A stretch of 64,000 nt of DNA from Casuarina equisetifolia (GCA_028551475.1 CM052362.1:19512021-19576020), one strand, 5' to 3'; positions 49,604 through 63,344 are shown, numbered from the stretch's first letter. Made by a program: numbers and translations. The notes: generated by a model not told the origin, from the letters alone.

Positions 49604-52600
49604 CAGCTCGCTCACTGTCCATCCAGCCAAAACTGGCCATTCTTTGCAGCTCATGGTTCCACCTTTTTTTCTTCTGCTTTAGTTATTTCCATTCACTTGT
49701 AATCTAGCCAAAGTGTGCCTCCTAGTCTATAGGGTACAAATAATCAGTGCTTATGTCTTCATTCAAGTCATTCTTATTATAAATATCATAGTTTCTGTTG
49801 ATAATTGTTTTCAGATTTCTCTCCGTGAGCTTCCTGTTTCATTTCCGCCTCCTCGATCTTGTTAATAGACAAAACCGGGAAACTATAGCGTTAATTAAGG
49901 TCCAAACATCTCAATGAACTACAAAACCACCATTGAAGAGTAACTGGCTATACATCAATGGCCAATTGATCAGCCACCACAGGCTAGAAGCAGATTCAGT
50001 GTAATAAAAGACATCCTACAAATACACTTCTCTTCTTCCTTTTGGAAACCAGACGTTCTTTCACTTTATATCTCAACTAACATATGACATAAAAGAGAAA
50101 GCACGATGGAACACCCTTCGTACCCCAATTGTAATCTGTGCATGATTGTTCATCTTCTACAGCATATGGGTACCTTCATTGAAAGTGGAAAACAACTGCC
50201 TGTCTTGTTGGTAAAAAATGAGTTCTTTGGAAGCCTATGCCCCTTCAGTTTCAGTGAAAACGACGCTAAAGTAACATTATACTAATCAAAATATCTCTCA
50301 GTTTTTGCGGTCTGTACTTTCTTGGAAAGCATCTTGTCAGCTCAGAACTTGAGTTGCTTTAATTGAAAGTACTTTGTGTACTGTTTCGCACCAAAGCTAA
50401 AGGTAGCTTTTGGTTTTAATGTGTGGGGTGGATTTCTGTTTTACCTAATAGCTGATTGATACTGTCCACGTGAACTTCACGATACCGCGAGCTTTCATTG
50501 TGCAACAGGAAAAGAGATTACAACAGATAGTCCTTGCTACTGTGGGATGCAAGTGCCGTCGACATTGAAGCCACACAATCCAATACATGGATGAATAAAG
50601 ACAGTCCTAACATTCCACTGTGATATCAATACAGGCCATCAGGCAAAGAGATATGCAACAGATTAGTCCTTGGTACTGTGGGATGCAAGTGCCATCGATA
50701 TTGAAGCCACACAATCCAATACAGGCCATTTTTGATATCAATACAGGCCAATCTCTCTTAAGACTAACCTTGTGTGCTGTTTATATGGTTATGTTAGCTT
50801 TTGAGGCATTGATGATCATCAACGTTCTGAGAAGTAATTGTGTATTGTCTAATAAACCATGACAGCCAAGAAAGAAAGAAAAAAGGATTGCTGTGGCAAG
50901 ATTGAATGTTTAAGATTGTACAGGAACCTAATTGTATGTGGTATCCAACTCATAGATAGCCCAAACAAAGCAGACAGAATGAACAGAATAAAGAAATATT
51001 GTAGAGAAGCTGATATTTAATGTTGTAAGAGGTAGAATTTTTTCAAGCTAAAATTTAGAGAAAGGATGGATAAACCGGTGTTAGTGTTTTAATCTTTGAG
51101 TGCTTCTTCTTTTCCACATTTAGATGGTTTGAAGCATCAAAGAGACTAAAAGTTGATCGATCGAAATTAAAATAAAGAAAAGAAAGAGTCAAAAGGACTG
51201 TGATTACTAATGACAACCAGGAAAGAAAGAGAGCAGCTGGATAAGATCTTTTTATTAACCATGCAAAGTTTCTTAATCGCGTGGATTGAAATGGTCAAGG
51301 AACCTGTGTAAATGGTATACAACTCATGGCCACCCTAAACAAAGCAAACACCACCAAAAGTGAACCTAACCCTATGAAGAAAGATTGTTGTGGTGAAGGA
51401 GTAAGGCTCAAGAAGACAGCCTATGTGCAATGTTTATTAACTCAAAGTATTCTGAGATATCTACGTCTTTTCCTGTTCCCTAAGTTAACGAATCAAGCAT
51501 TATATTGGCTAAAAGTGACTCAGAATTGTTTCAGTTTCTTTTTGTGTAGTTGCTTGGAAGGAGAACCGTGTTAAGTGTATATGGAGCTTCTCCTTTTGAA
51601 GATTCCTTGTCTCAGTATCTGTTTTGGCTCGTCCATGTGCATCTTTGAACTGGTAATGGACTTCAGCCCCTGAACTTGCACCATTCCTGTTCACTGAGTA
51701 ACAAGTTTCTTGGAACTTACTCCCGAGATCAACTCTCCATTTGTCAAAAAACAAGTAAGCACTTCAACAAAATTCACTTCCCATTTTCGCTTCCTTATAA
51801 AAAAATGAAACCATTTGAATTCTAATAAACTCGTGGGCATCAGACCTCCACCTCAATGCATCTACATGATAAACTAGGACTTGTGGGGGACATATGCATA
51901 TCATTGGTCTACAACCACAGAATCTGCTTCCCTCTAGCAAAGTCTGCAACTTGCCTCTTCGCTTATGCCCATAGAGAGAATTCACACTCCTGATTCTTGC
52001 CTGTTTACACTTTTCAATTATTTAAACATTTTTTTTGGGAATTCGTTTCTTGCAAGCAAAAAAAAGTTCACTTTGAAAGACCTGGTAAAAGGAAAAATAT
52101 GAAGAGTTCAACCATGTGTGGAATATATGCGGTTGGTGGAAAGATGAATCCGCAGAGTACAGCCTCTGCTTCGGTTGAAAGCGTCAATGGCCGTTGCTTA
52201 AGGTAAGGTAACTGAGAAAGTTTTCTACTGTTCCATTAATCTATAATTAGTGGACTGGAATTGGTTGCTTGGACGGATCCAGAAAACAGAAAACAAAAAG
52301 GTGGAACGCTTTGGAGTTCCACGCTCAACTCTTCATTTGAATTGGCTGGCTTCAAAAGGAGGTTCAAAGGTTCTCATTTAAGGAGAATCCAGTCAAAGGG
52401 ACCCTGTAAGCTCTATTTTATGACTTCTTAGAGATTCTTCTCCATTATCGTTAATATCTCTGTTCGTGTTCTGGGTATATGATTCTCCGTTAGCTTCTCT
52501 TTCAGGTAATTAGTTTACAATATAATAAGCAATTACGAGAATCTTGATCTCCAAGTAAGCTAGTTTCACCACTAACCTTTGGCTAATTACTTAGCATTAT

Positions 52601-54888
52601 GCTTATTCCAGAGGTAGAGATTTAAAGTAATCCAAGATCTTCGCAAGTGGGAAAACCTACCCTCTCATGAAAGACACGACCAATTGAAGTTTGATCAATC
52701 TTCTGCAGGCACGCTGAAAAGAAAAAAGGTCCAGTTTTTTGTATTCTTCAACCTCGAAACCAATTGAAACGCCTTTTTCTCTTTAACGCAACATGCACCG
52801 GCACTGTTCCGTCTTTTGGCATCTTGTTATAACTTAAAGATGAAAGTCCACAGAAGAGGGAATGGTGGAAATTGAGTGAAGTCGACCACCAAACATAATG
52901 CGGTTGTAGGGCCACTTTGCCTGCTTAAGGGACAAGAAGCACACTGTTTGCGGAATGAAAAAAGTGAAGCACTGACTGACTTCGGAGCTGTGAAGGTCAG
53001 GCCAGGCAAACTTTTTCTTCTGGTCGGTGTTGTTTTCCGGGTGGTTGACCGTATTCCGTATTTGCACTTTGCAGATCTCAAATATCAAACTCCTCCTCCC
53101 GTGTTCATCACCGCCACCACAATCTTCCCTCCAATCATTCATGCGATCTTAGTTAAACTTGCATGATCATCTAAATATCTCTTAGATTAGGTACCAAAGA
53201 TTCTGCTTAAGGGATGGTAATTGTTCAGTAAACAAAGTTTCATGTAGTGAGAACAGATGAACCTAACCAGAAACTTCCCTTCTCTTAAATTAACAATTTG
53301 TTGATTCTCTTCCCGACAGAAGCTGCCATTACAATAAAGGAAAGAAAAACTAACCGACCATCGATTTAAGGCGCCAACATGCAATCATGTCTACATGTGA
53401 AACAGTTCTCAAAGTTATCTTCTTCGTTTGAAATGAAACATTCAGTTTAAATGGATTAAAAAAGTTAATAATTCAGCACTTCTCGATCAGGGTTTGCCTT
53501 GGGGAAGAGAATAAAGTAATCTAGGAGTTAATAGATGAACAAAAAGGCTTCACAACAGGGGGGGATGCACTGATGATTTCACGTCATACGAGGTGCTCAG
53601 GCGTCGGTAATACTAGATAAGCTTTGCCTTGGAATTGAATCATCATTGTGTTTGAGCCTCCTCATTGGATGAAGGTGTTTAGTACTCCGATGAAGGCAAA
53701 CCTTGACTTGGATATGGATTCCGTATGGTGTTAGCGATTTGGCCATCCCCTGTTTTTTATTCTCCATCACGCAATTTGCAAGGAAGATAGATGTGCAAAT
53801 CAAGGAAGCTGCGACGATGGCCGATATTTTAAGATTGCATTCCTTGGAAGTACGTGATAGTCATTGTCAACTCATGATTATAATCAACGGAACCACCATA
53901 GTTCATTCTCGTACTGCGAGTTTGTGGGGGAGATTAGTCTAATGTATGAACAGTATAGTTGAATCATTATACAGTGAAACTGCAGGAACTGCAAGCAGAC
54001 CCCACACAGATAAGGATGTTTTATTCAGTCTTCCTGTTCATACTGAAGCATGTGGGCATCACATGCCCTGCTTCATTTTATTAATCCCTGCATTGGGTCA
54101 TTAATGACCAGAAAGAAGCCCGAGGAAATAGTAGAAGTCCAGAGGTTGAAACAATGTTCTTGTTATGCAGTGAAACCAGGGGCAGACTTCAAGTTTAAAA
54201 GGAAATGTTAATACTTCCCCTCACTTTTATACAAGTGGATTGATATAATATTGTAAGTATAGGAGATTACGAAGTAAAGATATATTTCTAATTTTAATAT
54301 TATATTAGAATATAATTATTTATTTTAAAATTTTAAAATATTAAATAAAAAAAATTTATCATTTATAAGTTCAAATGACTTGTTTTCGTATTTTTAATAT
54401 ATGATAACACCTATATTTAACATGAAAATATTAAATTGTCTTTAATAAATATTTTGTTATGTCCTAATTTGAGAATTCTAAATTTTATTTTTTTCTTAAA
54501 TGGGTTGTAACGTGTGATAATAGTGTGGATGATGAAGGGATAAGAGAGAATGACGAAGAAGGTGGAGCCTGACTGTGGTGCAGAGGAGATTAAAGGGTGT
54601 CGGTGAAAAAGGGCAATTAGTTAACTAGGATGGCGAAGAAGGTAGGGCGAGTATGTCCCCAGTTCTTTAATGCGTGGCGTCCAACGAAAAGAAAAAAGAA
54701 CGTAAAGGGCTTCACGTGTAAGAAGGCTGTTTGGAAGCGTGCGCCATGTGCTGTTGTGCAGTCGGCAACCTTTCTTGACGATGAGATAAGAAATTGGAAA
54801 GTTGTGATGTTCATCTATTCTAAGGCTCATCTCACGGATCTTGCCTCTCTCTTTCCTTCTCTCTCTCCTACCTATCTATCTTCTTCCA
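49604..54888. other. Intergenic region with minor repeats
   Basis: No gene is supported in these 5.3 kb. Frames of up to 105 codons lack recognisable domains. The stretch 50500-50760 contains direct repeats, annotated separately. About 54240-54500 is very AT-rich. Confidence 0.45.
50508..50760. repeat. Direct repeat, 136-base period
   Basis: Two copies share GTGGGATGCAAGTGCC and TTGAAGCCACACAATCCAAT, with starts offset by 136 bases (TCCTTG at 50531 and 50667). A shorter unit, GATATCAATACAGGCCA, also occurs twice, at about 50622 and 50733. Confidence 0.8.
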
Positions 54889-54897
54889 TATATAAAA
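54889..54897 (+). promoter_or_regulatory. TATA box of the 71-residue protein gene
   Basis: TATATAAAA lies 83 bases before the ATG at 54972. It predicts a leader of about 50 bases, and no upstream ATG is present. Confidence 0.7.
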
Positions 54898-54971
54898 CAC
54901 CCCTAGCTGCTGCACAGAAGGCCAAAGAGAATTTCATTCGTTTTTGAGACTTGCAAATACAAACCCACATA

Positions 54972-55301
54972 ATGGCATCTTGGAAAAAGACCATCACAAC
55001 CCCGTTCAAGAAAGCCTGTACTTTCTTCAACCAGCAGCCAAGGGATCAAAAGAAGCCCCAACCAGGTACATCTCCAGTCGTCGTCGTCGTCGTCGTCATC
55101 AAGATCTTTGGCATTATCTTGTAGTCTCAGTAAGCACTTACATTCTTACCACCTGCAATGACTTGTTTGCTGATTGCAGGGCATGAGACTCGCGGCATGG
55201 ATTTGCATGGTGAAGTGATGGCATGCGGGTACGAAGATGTTCAGGTGATGTGGTCTATTCTGGACAAGTCCAAGTCCACAGCCTGCAACATTACTTCCTG
55301 A
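54972..55301 (+). CDS. Small conserved plant protein, function unknown
   Basis: Two exons, 54972-55065 and 55180-55301, encode 71 residues. The N-terminus is basic and amphipathic (MASWKKTITTPFKKACTFFN). The C-terminal half carries the block MDLHGEVMACGYEDVQVMWS followed by ILDKSKSTACN. I recognise this as a short family widespread in plants, without known function. The near-complete identity I remember for the HGEVMACGYEDVQVMW block suggests strong selection. The intron has a GTC trinucleotide run (about 55077-55097). There is no signal peptide or membrane segment. The TATA box and intron with matching phase support expression. Confidence 0.8.
55077..55097. repeat. (GTC)n microsatellite
   Basis: About seven GTC units lie in the intron of the 71-residue protein gene. 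Confidence 0.8.
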
Positions 55302-56877
55302 CTTCTAGCCAAGACCCCCCCAACCCCCAGAAAAATCAACAAGAAAGAACAAGTTTTTGCCCCATCTCAGCTGTCAGCAACTAGCAAGAGCAGTATCTAT
55401 GCAACATAAGAATCATGCTTTGCACATCGCTCGATGAAACGATCGGATCTGGTACGCATGTATCACTTTGTAGATAATGATATGTTGGGTAGATATCGGC
55501 TAAAAGGGTTGCGAATCCAAAAGACAGTAGGGGTCTTTTTTTGGGTTGGGTGGGCAGAAAGAAGCTGTAGTGGGCAGATTAATAAAATGCCCTTTACATT
55601 TGTTGCTGTGTAGCTTTTTTCCCTTTCGCCAAAGACAAGTTGTTGTTTATAGGGAATCCCCGTGATTAATGAAATATCATGGTGAGATTTTTAATAGAAA
55701 TTCAGATACTTTGTCTTCTGGGTTGCCTTTGGTTTTTGCTTTCCACCGAGCACGGTTGCCTGAAACAATGGAATTTGAGCTTTAGACCTTATCCTTCCTT
55801 CAAGCTTTCCCCTCATCTCTGCCGTTCCCATTTTTTTGGGACGGAATGGGGAGGTCTTCCCGGTCCCCACACCCAATCAAGAGATTGTGGCCCCTGCACA
55901 TTGATATTTTACTTACAGTGAAGAAGCTTTACCATATTCAACCACCAACCAAAAGCTTTACCATATTTTATTTTTAACATGTGGATGCTTGCAAGCCTAA
56001 TTCTTAGGCTTATCGTCTGAATATACTTCACATTGGACATGGGTTTACTTTTCAAAAAATAAGCTTTATGAGAGACGTTACGTTTCAAAAAAGGTATTCC
56101 AATAAAACATATACTTTAATTTAATAGTAAAGATCGATCTGCTATTTATAAAGAAATAATAGAGAGAAAGAGGGAAAGACATGATCACATGACTACACCC
56201 CACATCGAAGGAAAATTTTGTAACGTTATCTCTCCAATAAAATAACATTATTCATACAATCATCCTGATCCAACTACCCAATAGGTCACAAATGGTAGAT
56301 AATCACCTCAGATAAAACAAGCATGATCGACCTACCTTTCACTCTCCATTGCTGTTTACATGATCGTTGACCTTTTTTTTAAAAAAAATGCTAACTAAAT
56401 TTTTAAAATCAAACTATAGTACAAGATACTTTTCAAACTTTTAAGAAATATCTCCATCCTGTAGATACTTGGACTGTAAGCCATGTGGATCACATGAGAC
56501 TGTCTTTACATCATCGTCTTGGTTTTTGCTCCACAGGCTGCTAGCTGATGCTCTTAACTGGTCCTAGTACAATTATTGGCAGCGGGACCTGGCGTGATTT
56601 TTATTTAAAGATTTGACAAAGAAAGGACACCAAACAGAGAATGTATAAAGAACTGAAAGACATCTGACCCATGCGTAGCTTGTCACTGATTAGAAACTAG
56701 ACAGTATCCTTCCACAGACAGTTCGAGGGAAAACTAAACACAAAAGGATAACACGTTCGTTGTGCAAACCTACGATTTACATACTTTGTCTGTAAAAGGA
56801 TTTTTATCAAAGTGGAAGCTCTGTATCAGTAGAGGTGTCTCAAAAATCTAAATGTTCGGTTCAAAGGAAATCTTAAT
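55302..56877. other. Convergent spacer before BSH
   Basis: This contains the 3' UTR of the 71-residue protein gene and that of BSH. The middle (about 55950-56460) is AT-rich with no coding signal. Confidence 0.45.
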
Positions 56878-59800
56878 TCATCGAAAGCTCCTCTCTTCTC
56901 TTGCTTCAAGGGCATCCACTTCCTCATTCGATAGAAGATCAACAATGGGTTCGTATACATCCCAATCCTTTCTTTTCCTGATGCATTTGGGAGCAAAAGT
57001 CAGATAACCATTAGGAAATCAAGAGGGGTCCAGTTTCTAAGAAAACATATTATATCCACATTGAGAATTTCCCAATTGGGGGGGAGGCGGGGTTTGGATG
57101 AAGATGTGAACGACTTTATGCTACCTGGAAAATGGGAGAGAAGTAGGTTTGCGCTTGAATTAAATTGAAAAGCGATACCAGACGATAGATTTGCAAACGG
57201 AAAACACGTACAAGTAGTTAATGTTGCAGCCACATGAGTTCTTAAAACGTTTGGATAGGAAAACTGGCATCGCGAACAATATTAGTCACTCAGGGCCTTT
57301 GTTGTCAGAAAAAGATCTGAATACCGGTACGGGATGGTGCTAAAGTGATGTAAATGTATATGATAGAAGTCGATTCAAAAGCAGAAAGGGCGGCTATTTT
57401 TTTCTTTCTATAAGTTAGCTTCTGTTCTTATGGTTGATAGAGAGGCCATCATGGACGTGGTACTTGAAAGCATGGAGAGGCGGGTGGAAAGAGCGCATCT
57501 TTCCAATGTTAAGACTACAACTTTAATTAAAAGTGCCTTAACAAAGATGCCAACATATTTTATATCATCCTTCAGGTGCTGCCTATGGACACTCTCCACC
57601 GAAGGCGGAAAGAAGGGAACACTGCGCCTTAAATGCTGGGTAAAAGATGTTGCAGGAACTATGTAGACTTGGTCCTTCTTTAAGGACTTCATAAAAAGGT
57701 ATTGATGCATTTTCGAAAGAGTTGAAGCTCATAGCTCGAAAATGAATATACATACCGGATCACACTGGATTTATGACCAAATAGCTTCACCAGGTCCAAA
57801 ACAGCACCGCCTGGTTTACTGGAAGAGGTAAAAATAAATAAATAAATAAATAAAGGGAAGAGAGGCACATTTATTTTGGGTTAGTGACTTTCTTTTTACA
57901 CGTCAACTCAAATTTCAATTAGAAAAGAAAGACTGTTGCATAGGAGGTGCATACAGTAATCTTTCTGCAGTGTTAAATTCTAAAATTCAAAAGACCACCC
58001 ACATTATATTAATTCTCAGGCAATTTCATAAGATCGTGTAAACATGGCCTGTCCTCTTATTCAAAATGGTAGAAGAACAACATCTGAGAGAAACAAGGGC
58101 TGTATATACAAACCTGACAGGAGTATGTTCAAACCCCCTGCGGGCCTTCTTGCTTATTCTGCTTTCCCTTGCAGAAGCAACGCTTTGAATTGCAATCTAC
58201 AACTTGAAGTAAGACCATGGGTGAGAATCCAACAAAGGGAGGGAGGGAGGAGGGGGGAGGAATAACTAGCCATAAGATCTTAACCTCAAAAAGTTGCTCT
58301 CTGATTGCGAAGGCAATGGCAGGCTGCAAAAGACACCTTAGGTATTAATATGTTATCAATCGTCTTAGATGAGTAAGAGAGAGTGAGACCGATGTATAAA
58401 AGGGTAAGACACATAAAAACAGTTCTTTCTTCAATTTCTTTTAGGAATGCCCAAAAAGAAAAATCAGAAATGCTTTGTTTTTAGCACCCAGAAATCCCAT
58501 CTACACGACAGTTGATCACACAAAATCAAGAAATTATTTAAGCCAAGCAACATGGCATCTGAACTCCCAAAACGAGATGCTGCTAGACAGTGAAGGGTAC
58601 GAAACAGCCTCCCTACATGAAGGCACCAGTTAATTTATTTACGGATGCTATAGTTGCGAGGTACTTACTCCAACTTCAGGGTCTTCAATGCCCAGATCTC
58701 TACAGAAAGTTCTGGCAAACTCTTCAGGATCACTGTCAAAGTTGTTCAAGTCCTGAAATCCAAAATCTCTCAAGCAATCATGCCTAAGTCCTATGCATAA
58801 TTGCATAAAATTTGAAAAAAAAAAAAAGATAAAAGATTGGAAATGCACTATAACCTAAACGTGATGTGTATGCTTTGTGTCATATGAGGCAACACCTATT
58901 CTTGAACCTTACCCACAACAACTGGTCCTTTATAAGTGTATGATTTACTCGAAGATCAAGCTGAGAAGAAAGCACAAAGGCTTGTCAATACCCAACCTAA
59001 AACCAGAAAAAGCAAAGAAGGTGGGGAAGGGGGGTTTGGAGTAGATTATAGTTGTTAGCTAAAGTAAACCTTAATTGGAACAATCTTCTCTCCAGTGTAC
59101 ATATCCTGGCCTTCAAATGATCGAAATTCTGCTAGCTGTGACTGAAAAGCAAAGAGTAACACATAACATAAATAAATGGATGAAGCAATGTAAGCATCAA
59201 AGTCAAACATAACAAACAAAGGTGTGGGCAGGTGGGTCATTTTATTTACTTGAATGGATGAAGCAATCTGTGTTATGAATGCCGGAGGGAGCTTCAAATC
59301 TCTTACTGTTCTTTTGGCAAACACCGCAATCTCTGAATCGGCATCTATATATAACATTTAGAACACATGCACACATATCACATGGGAAGGATTATCACTA
59401 ACATTGTGTTAAAGACAGTGCTCATATCAAGTATAAGGAATTTGCACTAGTGTCTAGTTTAAAGGGTAATGGTCTCTGCTCTGCTCCACCCATGAGACCG
59501 GCCACAGTTTATTTTCTATTGTATTTATACACTATGAATAATACTAGGAAGGGTGCGAAGAGGGCAAGCAATTTTCCCCTTCTTTGATATGGTATATAAT
59601 GGAGACTTTACATATACTGATTTCAGAACAATATTTTTCTTTTTTAAACATAGGAAAAAATAGCTTGAATCCAGTGAACGTTGGTACAACAACAAATATC
59701 AAATTTTTTATTAACTTATTCTCTGTATCTGTCTCTTTCTTTTTGTTTCATCAAATTGCTTCACCCCACCACATTCATTAATTTGTATGAGAATTTTTGG

Positions 59801-62355
59801 TTGGCACTGCAGTTGCAAATATTTCCTTAGCCAAACACATCACAACAAAATCCAACTGAACTAGAAATTTCAAACTGCAGTTGAAGAGCAACAACTTGTA
59901 TCTAAGGATTATCAGGATTGTGGAAGAAAGAGAAAAACAAATCTATTAGTTAAAAGAAATAATTGGTTGAAAACAAGGAATGACAAAAAGGATGTAAAGT
60001 ACTTTAACCGCTACGAAATGGTACAGACGAAGGGCTGTCTGAAATGGAAGAATGAAAAAAAGGAGGAAAATAAAAAGAAGGGATCCTCAAACTCTGCATA
60101 TACTATGGAAGAATACTTACGATAAGGGTAACACGCTTTCTAATTCATAGGTTTTAATCACTTTTTCAAACCTTGGATTCTAAACTCCCCATGCTCTTAC
60201 CACACTTCCTCTCATAAAGATCACTTTGAACCTTCAGGTTAGTAAATAAAGATTTTGGTTTAATGGGAAATGTAACTTCAAATGAAGTCATTAAAATAGA
60301 TGCAATTAGGATTAAATTTTTTGATAGTGGTAGCATTGGGTGATATGAGGCATGTACCAATTTTTAAGTTAACAAAATAGAGTTATTACTTGGGAATTGG
60401 TACTGCTTCACAAGAGAAATAAGGAAAGGAAAAGGTCTAAGGTCCAGTTAATGGCAAAAGAATACTACAAAGGAAGGGGACTGATTACAGTGCAGTTTTC
60501 TTCCCGACTGTCAAGCACATTTCTATTAAGACAATATTGGTCTTAGTAGCCAGTTTTAATATGGAATTCAAGAAAGACGTAAAGACAGCTCTCTTCATAT
60601 TATTTGGAGGAGCATACTTACATAGAACAACCAGAAGGGTTCAAGCCCCAGATACAAAACACCTTGGATGTAGATTGAAGAAGTTTGTGGGTTAAAGCAG
60701 TCTTAATGACACAGGTACAAAAAGTTGATTTCAACAAGATTTAGATTGACTTCAATTGTTGTAACTATTATTACTGTCTTTATGTTAAGGTCCTTGAAGA
60801 TCGTTCTCATATTTTTCTGTTCCTTAATGCGGATAATTTGCTGATGGCTGCTGAGAGCACATTGAGGTTGACAAACTAAAATTCATGTCATCCTTGGAAA
60901 CTGGTGAGAACATTCAGGGTGTAGAGATTTGTAGGGATAGGGAGGCCAGAATATCAGGGACATCTGAGAAAATTTAAGTCAGAAACGTGCAGGAAAAGTT
61001 TAGAATGATTAATGCTAAATTGTTGTTGCCCTCTTGACAAATCACTTCAACTTATCATCTAGCCAATGCCTGCAGACAGGACGAGGTTGGAAACATGTCA
61101 AATGACTCATATGCTAGCATCGTAGGATGTCTGATGAATACAATAGCATGTACCAAGCTTTATTTCACTTATATGGTCAGCATGGCTCGCAAGTAATTGA
61201 AAGTCCAAGAAGAGTGTTTTGGAAAAACTTCAAGTGGACTTTTAAGTACGTGAGAGATATGGCGGATATGGTTACTAAACTACAGAGTAGTGCTCCAGCT
61301 ATGGGATACGTTAATGTGGATTATGAAACTAATTTGTGCGACAAAAGGTTTAGTATATGTTATGTCTTTTTCACTCGCTGGTGGGACTACTTTTTGCAGA
61401 ACCTTGCTAAGAACCCAAGTAGCAACATTTCCTACAGAAACTGAATACATGCAGTTAACTGTATAAAAAGTGGAAGCACGGTGGGTGAAGGGGCTGATCA
61501 AGGAGGTTAATATAAAGCTAAATGGAATCTGCTTGCATCTTGACGGTTAGAATAATATTTACTTAGCACAACACCAGAAATATAGCATAGGAACAAAGCA
61601 CAGAAGCCATATCCCACAACATAAGGGAGTTAATCGGTATAGGTGAAGTGATAAGTGAGAAAATTCACAGTGCTAGAAATACTACTAGATAAACTTCAGC
61701 ATTCCTAGAACTTGATAAACGTCTTCCAGTACTAGAAATACCATAAGCAAAACTATTTGTCCAAAGGTAGAGGCATCTTCTATTTTGATTTCTCATGAGG
61801 AACTGAATATCCCTCAAAATAGAGATTGTTGACAATGCTGTACCATGTCTAAACTACTAAACTCTAGCTCTCATAAGCGGAGTAAACGAAGCAGACTCCA
61901 TGAAGTGAAGTACAACTTATTCTAGAATATTTTTATGCCAGGTTGAAAAACAGGTTGGGATTCAGAGGGCTTCACCCTTGCTCTATGCTAATGATCTTTT
62001 TGAGCTATTGACCACCATGGACAAACCTAATGTGCTCATTTTTTCTTATTATGATTAGTTCAGAGATGCAAAAGCAGAGGAAGTCACGGTTGCAATGGAA
62101 AATTTATGATTGCAAACGGAAGAAAAATTCACCAGAAGGATTCCACGTGAAAGCATCTTTAAATCTCTGGCCGTCAATTTCGATGTCCAATCGAATCGGC
62201 ACCAAATTCTCCGCAGTCGGCCTGCCTCATGTCATTGTGCGCTATCATCATCATCACCCACCCAAACACCAGAAATATCAAAATAAACTTTTAAACAGTA
62301 CTCACATCCTGAACTTCACAGGAGCCTTATAGAAACCTGACGCCGGTGCTTTCAT
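56878..62355 (-). CDS. BSH: SNF5/INI1 subunit of SWI/SNF (BUSHY GROWTH)
   Basis: Ten exons, 62355-62306, 62221-62133, 59344-59250, 59141-59070, 58960-58913, 58752-58669, 58323-58285, 58196-58114, 57818-57756 and 56977-56878, encode 240 residues, the length I recall for Arabidopsis BSH (At3g17590). BSH is a core subunit of plant SWI/SNF chromatin remodellers in the nucleus. The N-terminal block is [20 protein letters not shown]. The first SNF5 repeat is in exons 3-4 ([36 protein letters not shown]). The second is in exons 5-7 ([50 protein letters not shown]). A basic region and an acidic tail ending [15 protein letters not shown] close the protein. Codon ATG for Met17 is split by intron 1. Intron 2 is 2.8 kb and holds a decayed retroelement. 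Confidence 0.95.
57834..57855. repeat. (AAAT)n microsatellite in BSH intron 8
   Basis: About five AAAT/AATA units lie just upstream, in gene orientation, of the acceptor of the exon starting at 57818. Confidence 0.8.
60780..61720 (+). mobile_element. Decayed Ty1/Copia reverse transcriptase-RNase H fragment
   Basis: Within BSH intron 2 and antisense to it, translation in shifting frames gives Copia-like text. Near 60820 it reads [11 protein letters not shown], then [10 protein letters not shown] near 60920. Near 61110 comes [31 protein letters not shown] and [10 protein letters not shown] follow near 61370-61460, then WVKGLIKEV and [15 protein letters not shown] near 61560-61600. These match the order of the polymerase end and RNase H of Copia elements. 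Several stop codons and frameshifts interrupt it, and I see no long terminal repeats, so it is a dead remnant. Confidence 0.75.
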
Positions 62356-63344
62356 CGAGCTCCGAAGTCGTATAAAAACTATGAAATCCGCTGAAAGAAA
62401 ACAAATCTCAAAGCCGTCGCCTCCTCCTCCTCTCCAAGCGTCCTGCGTAGTCTGTGCCCTTCCGTTTGCCGCTCGCCGATCGATCTCCTTGGGCCTGATT
62501 ACTAACGGCGCTCCCCAAGGCCCAGCTTCTCGTACCCGAAATCTATGTCCGCCGGTCCAAGCTCGCTATGAAAACCAATCCTGTGAGCCCTTTGGTTATT
62601 TGTTTCTATGACATTTTTTTAACTATACGTATTTGGGTGTAAAATTTGAGACCTCTATACCAAGGTTCTTTTAATATAAAATTTGAACCATTTAAAATAA
62701 TTATTTTTCAGAAAAATTTACTTAAAATTTTTTATTATTTCAAAAATTAAATTTTTGTCATTTAATCAATTAACTTAGTTATTTTTAATAATAAAGTCTA
62801 AAATTTAACATTTTACGTGAATGAGTTGAATGCATATATTATAATATTAAAAAATTTAAAATTAACCTCTTTATCATATTTTAACCTAATATTATTACTT
62901 AAAAAAATCTAAATATTAAAGCAAATTACTAAGTCACCCACAACCACACAATTTTATCTTTATTTCTAGGAACTTTAAATTATCATTAAAAAAAAAAAAA
63001 AAAACTCGCGAGGATCTTTGTAGCGTGAAACCATGATCGGGGAAGAGTGAAGAAGCGATAAGAGACTGATTTGCAGTCGAAACTGAAGTAACCAGAAGCA
63101 TGGAGGAACAGCACTGAAGTTTCACACGTGTACGCGTCTGTAAAAGTGACTCTCTTGATTCGACTCAGAGTCAGGACCAGTTTTCTGGCGCTAACGCAAT
63201 GATTTTGGTAGTGGATAGGCTATTGCCGATCTACGAATTTTGGAGGACTGTACATCTGTAGCCTTTTTGGGCATATACACAGGCACTATACTTTTAAGGA
63301 TCTTCTGCCGAGGGAGGGGGAACACAGGAAGAAGAAGACATGTT
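62356..63344. other. Spacer between the Aux/IAA 3' end and the BSH start
   Basis: This holds the BSH promoter and leader and the 3' flank of the Aux/IAA gene. About 62620-62940 is very AT-rich and an A run lies at 62989-63003. I see no gene. Confidence 0.45.

Noticed and set aside
52834..53166. Overlapping frames of 84-102 codons on both strands
   Set aside because: Mutual shadows without family resemblance or splice support.
54630..54947. 105-codon frame before the 71-residue gene
   Set aside because: It runs through the TATA box and leader of that gene.
57408..57710. 100-codon minus-strand frame in the last BSH intron
   Set aside because: It is intronic, has no recognised domain and does not join in phase with BSH exons.
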